5,942 bases of DNA from Pseudomonadota bacterium (GTDB lineage: Bacteria; Bdellovibrionota_B; Oligoflexia; Oligoflexales; JAPPIL01), in NCBI GenBank assembly GCA_028877195.1, contig JAPPIL010000247.1:1-5942 (forward strand), read 5' to 3'. Below the pieces are notes generated by a model. The model saw only the letters and a program-made list of their open reading frames with translations. It ran no database searches and was not told the DNA's origin. Position numbers and translations under genes: made by a program. Below are positions 5,887 through 5,942 of this stretch, piece after piece. Each line of letters begins with the position of its first letter. The first letter of the stretch is position 1.

Positions 5887-5942
5887 CGGTATCATCAGAG
5901 TCGGAAAAAAATATTTATGAGACGAGCTCTTAGCGAGCGAAT

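Noticed and set aside
5883..5933. A 16-codon ORF (begins MSVSSESEK) near the window end
   Set aside because: No SD sequence precedes it, and an ORF this short is expected by chance.
1..5942. Mobile element, CRISPR array, phage or defence system
   Set aside because: No transposase, integrase, regularly spaced repeats, terminal inverted repeats with target duplication, or toxin-antitoxin-like pair was seen. The core genes are housekeeping metabolism.

Overview
The window reads as chromosomal DNA of a Gram-negative bacterium, most likely a member of the Pseudomonadota. The support is a lipobox-bearing lipoprotein and two clearly recognisable 2-oxoacid dehydrogenase subunits whose motifs resemble alpha- or gammaproteobacterial and mitochondrial versions. 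The exact lineage cannot be fixed from the sequence alone. All three convincing genes lie on the + strand.

Layout: bases 1-149 are a leader with a G/C-rich hairpin, a possible -10 box and a strong Shine-Dalgarno (SD) sequence. Dihydrolipoyl dehydrogenase (E3, lpd) follows at about 138/150-1511. The E1 component of 2-oxoglutarate dehydrogenase (sucA) follows at 1539-4184, with only a 27-base gap when the ATG start is used. A perfect 19-bp hairpin with an AAAA loop overlaps the sucA stop codon and ends this unit. A 192-base intergenic region (4185-4376) is crowded with inverted repeats. It leads into a 451-residue predicted outer-membrane lipoprotein of unknown function (4377-5732). The last 210 bases carry several hairpins and no gene I can support.

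Functionally, E1 and E3 are two of the three enzymes of the 2-oxoglutarate dehydrogenase complex of the TCA cycle. E1 decarboxylates 2-oxoglutarate and succinylates the lipoyl arm of E2, and E3 reoxidises that arm with NAD+. The E2 gene (sucB) is not in the window, and the E3-E1 order differs from the common sucA-sucB-lpd order. The lipoprotein is separated from the pair by the terminator and is probably its own transcription unit.

I did not find a clearly novel system. The points most worth a second look are the rearranged lpd-sucA pair without sucB, a possible ATT start for lpd, an apparent internal duplication in the unknown lipoprotein, and the competing hairpins in front of that lipoprotein.
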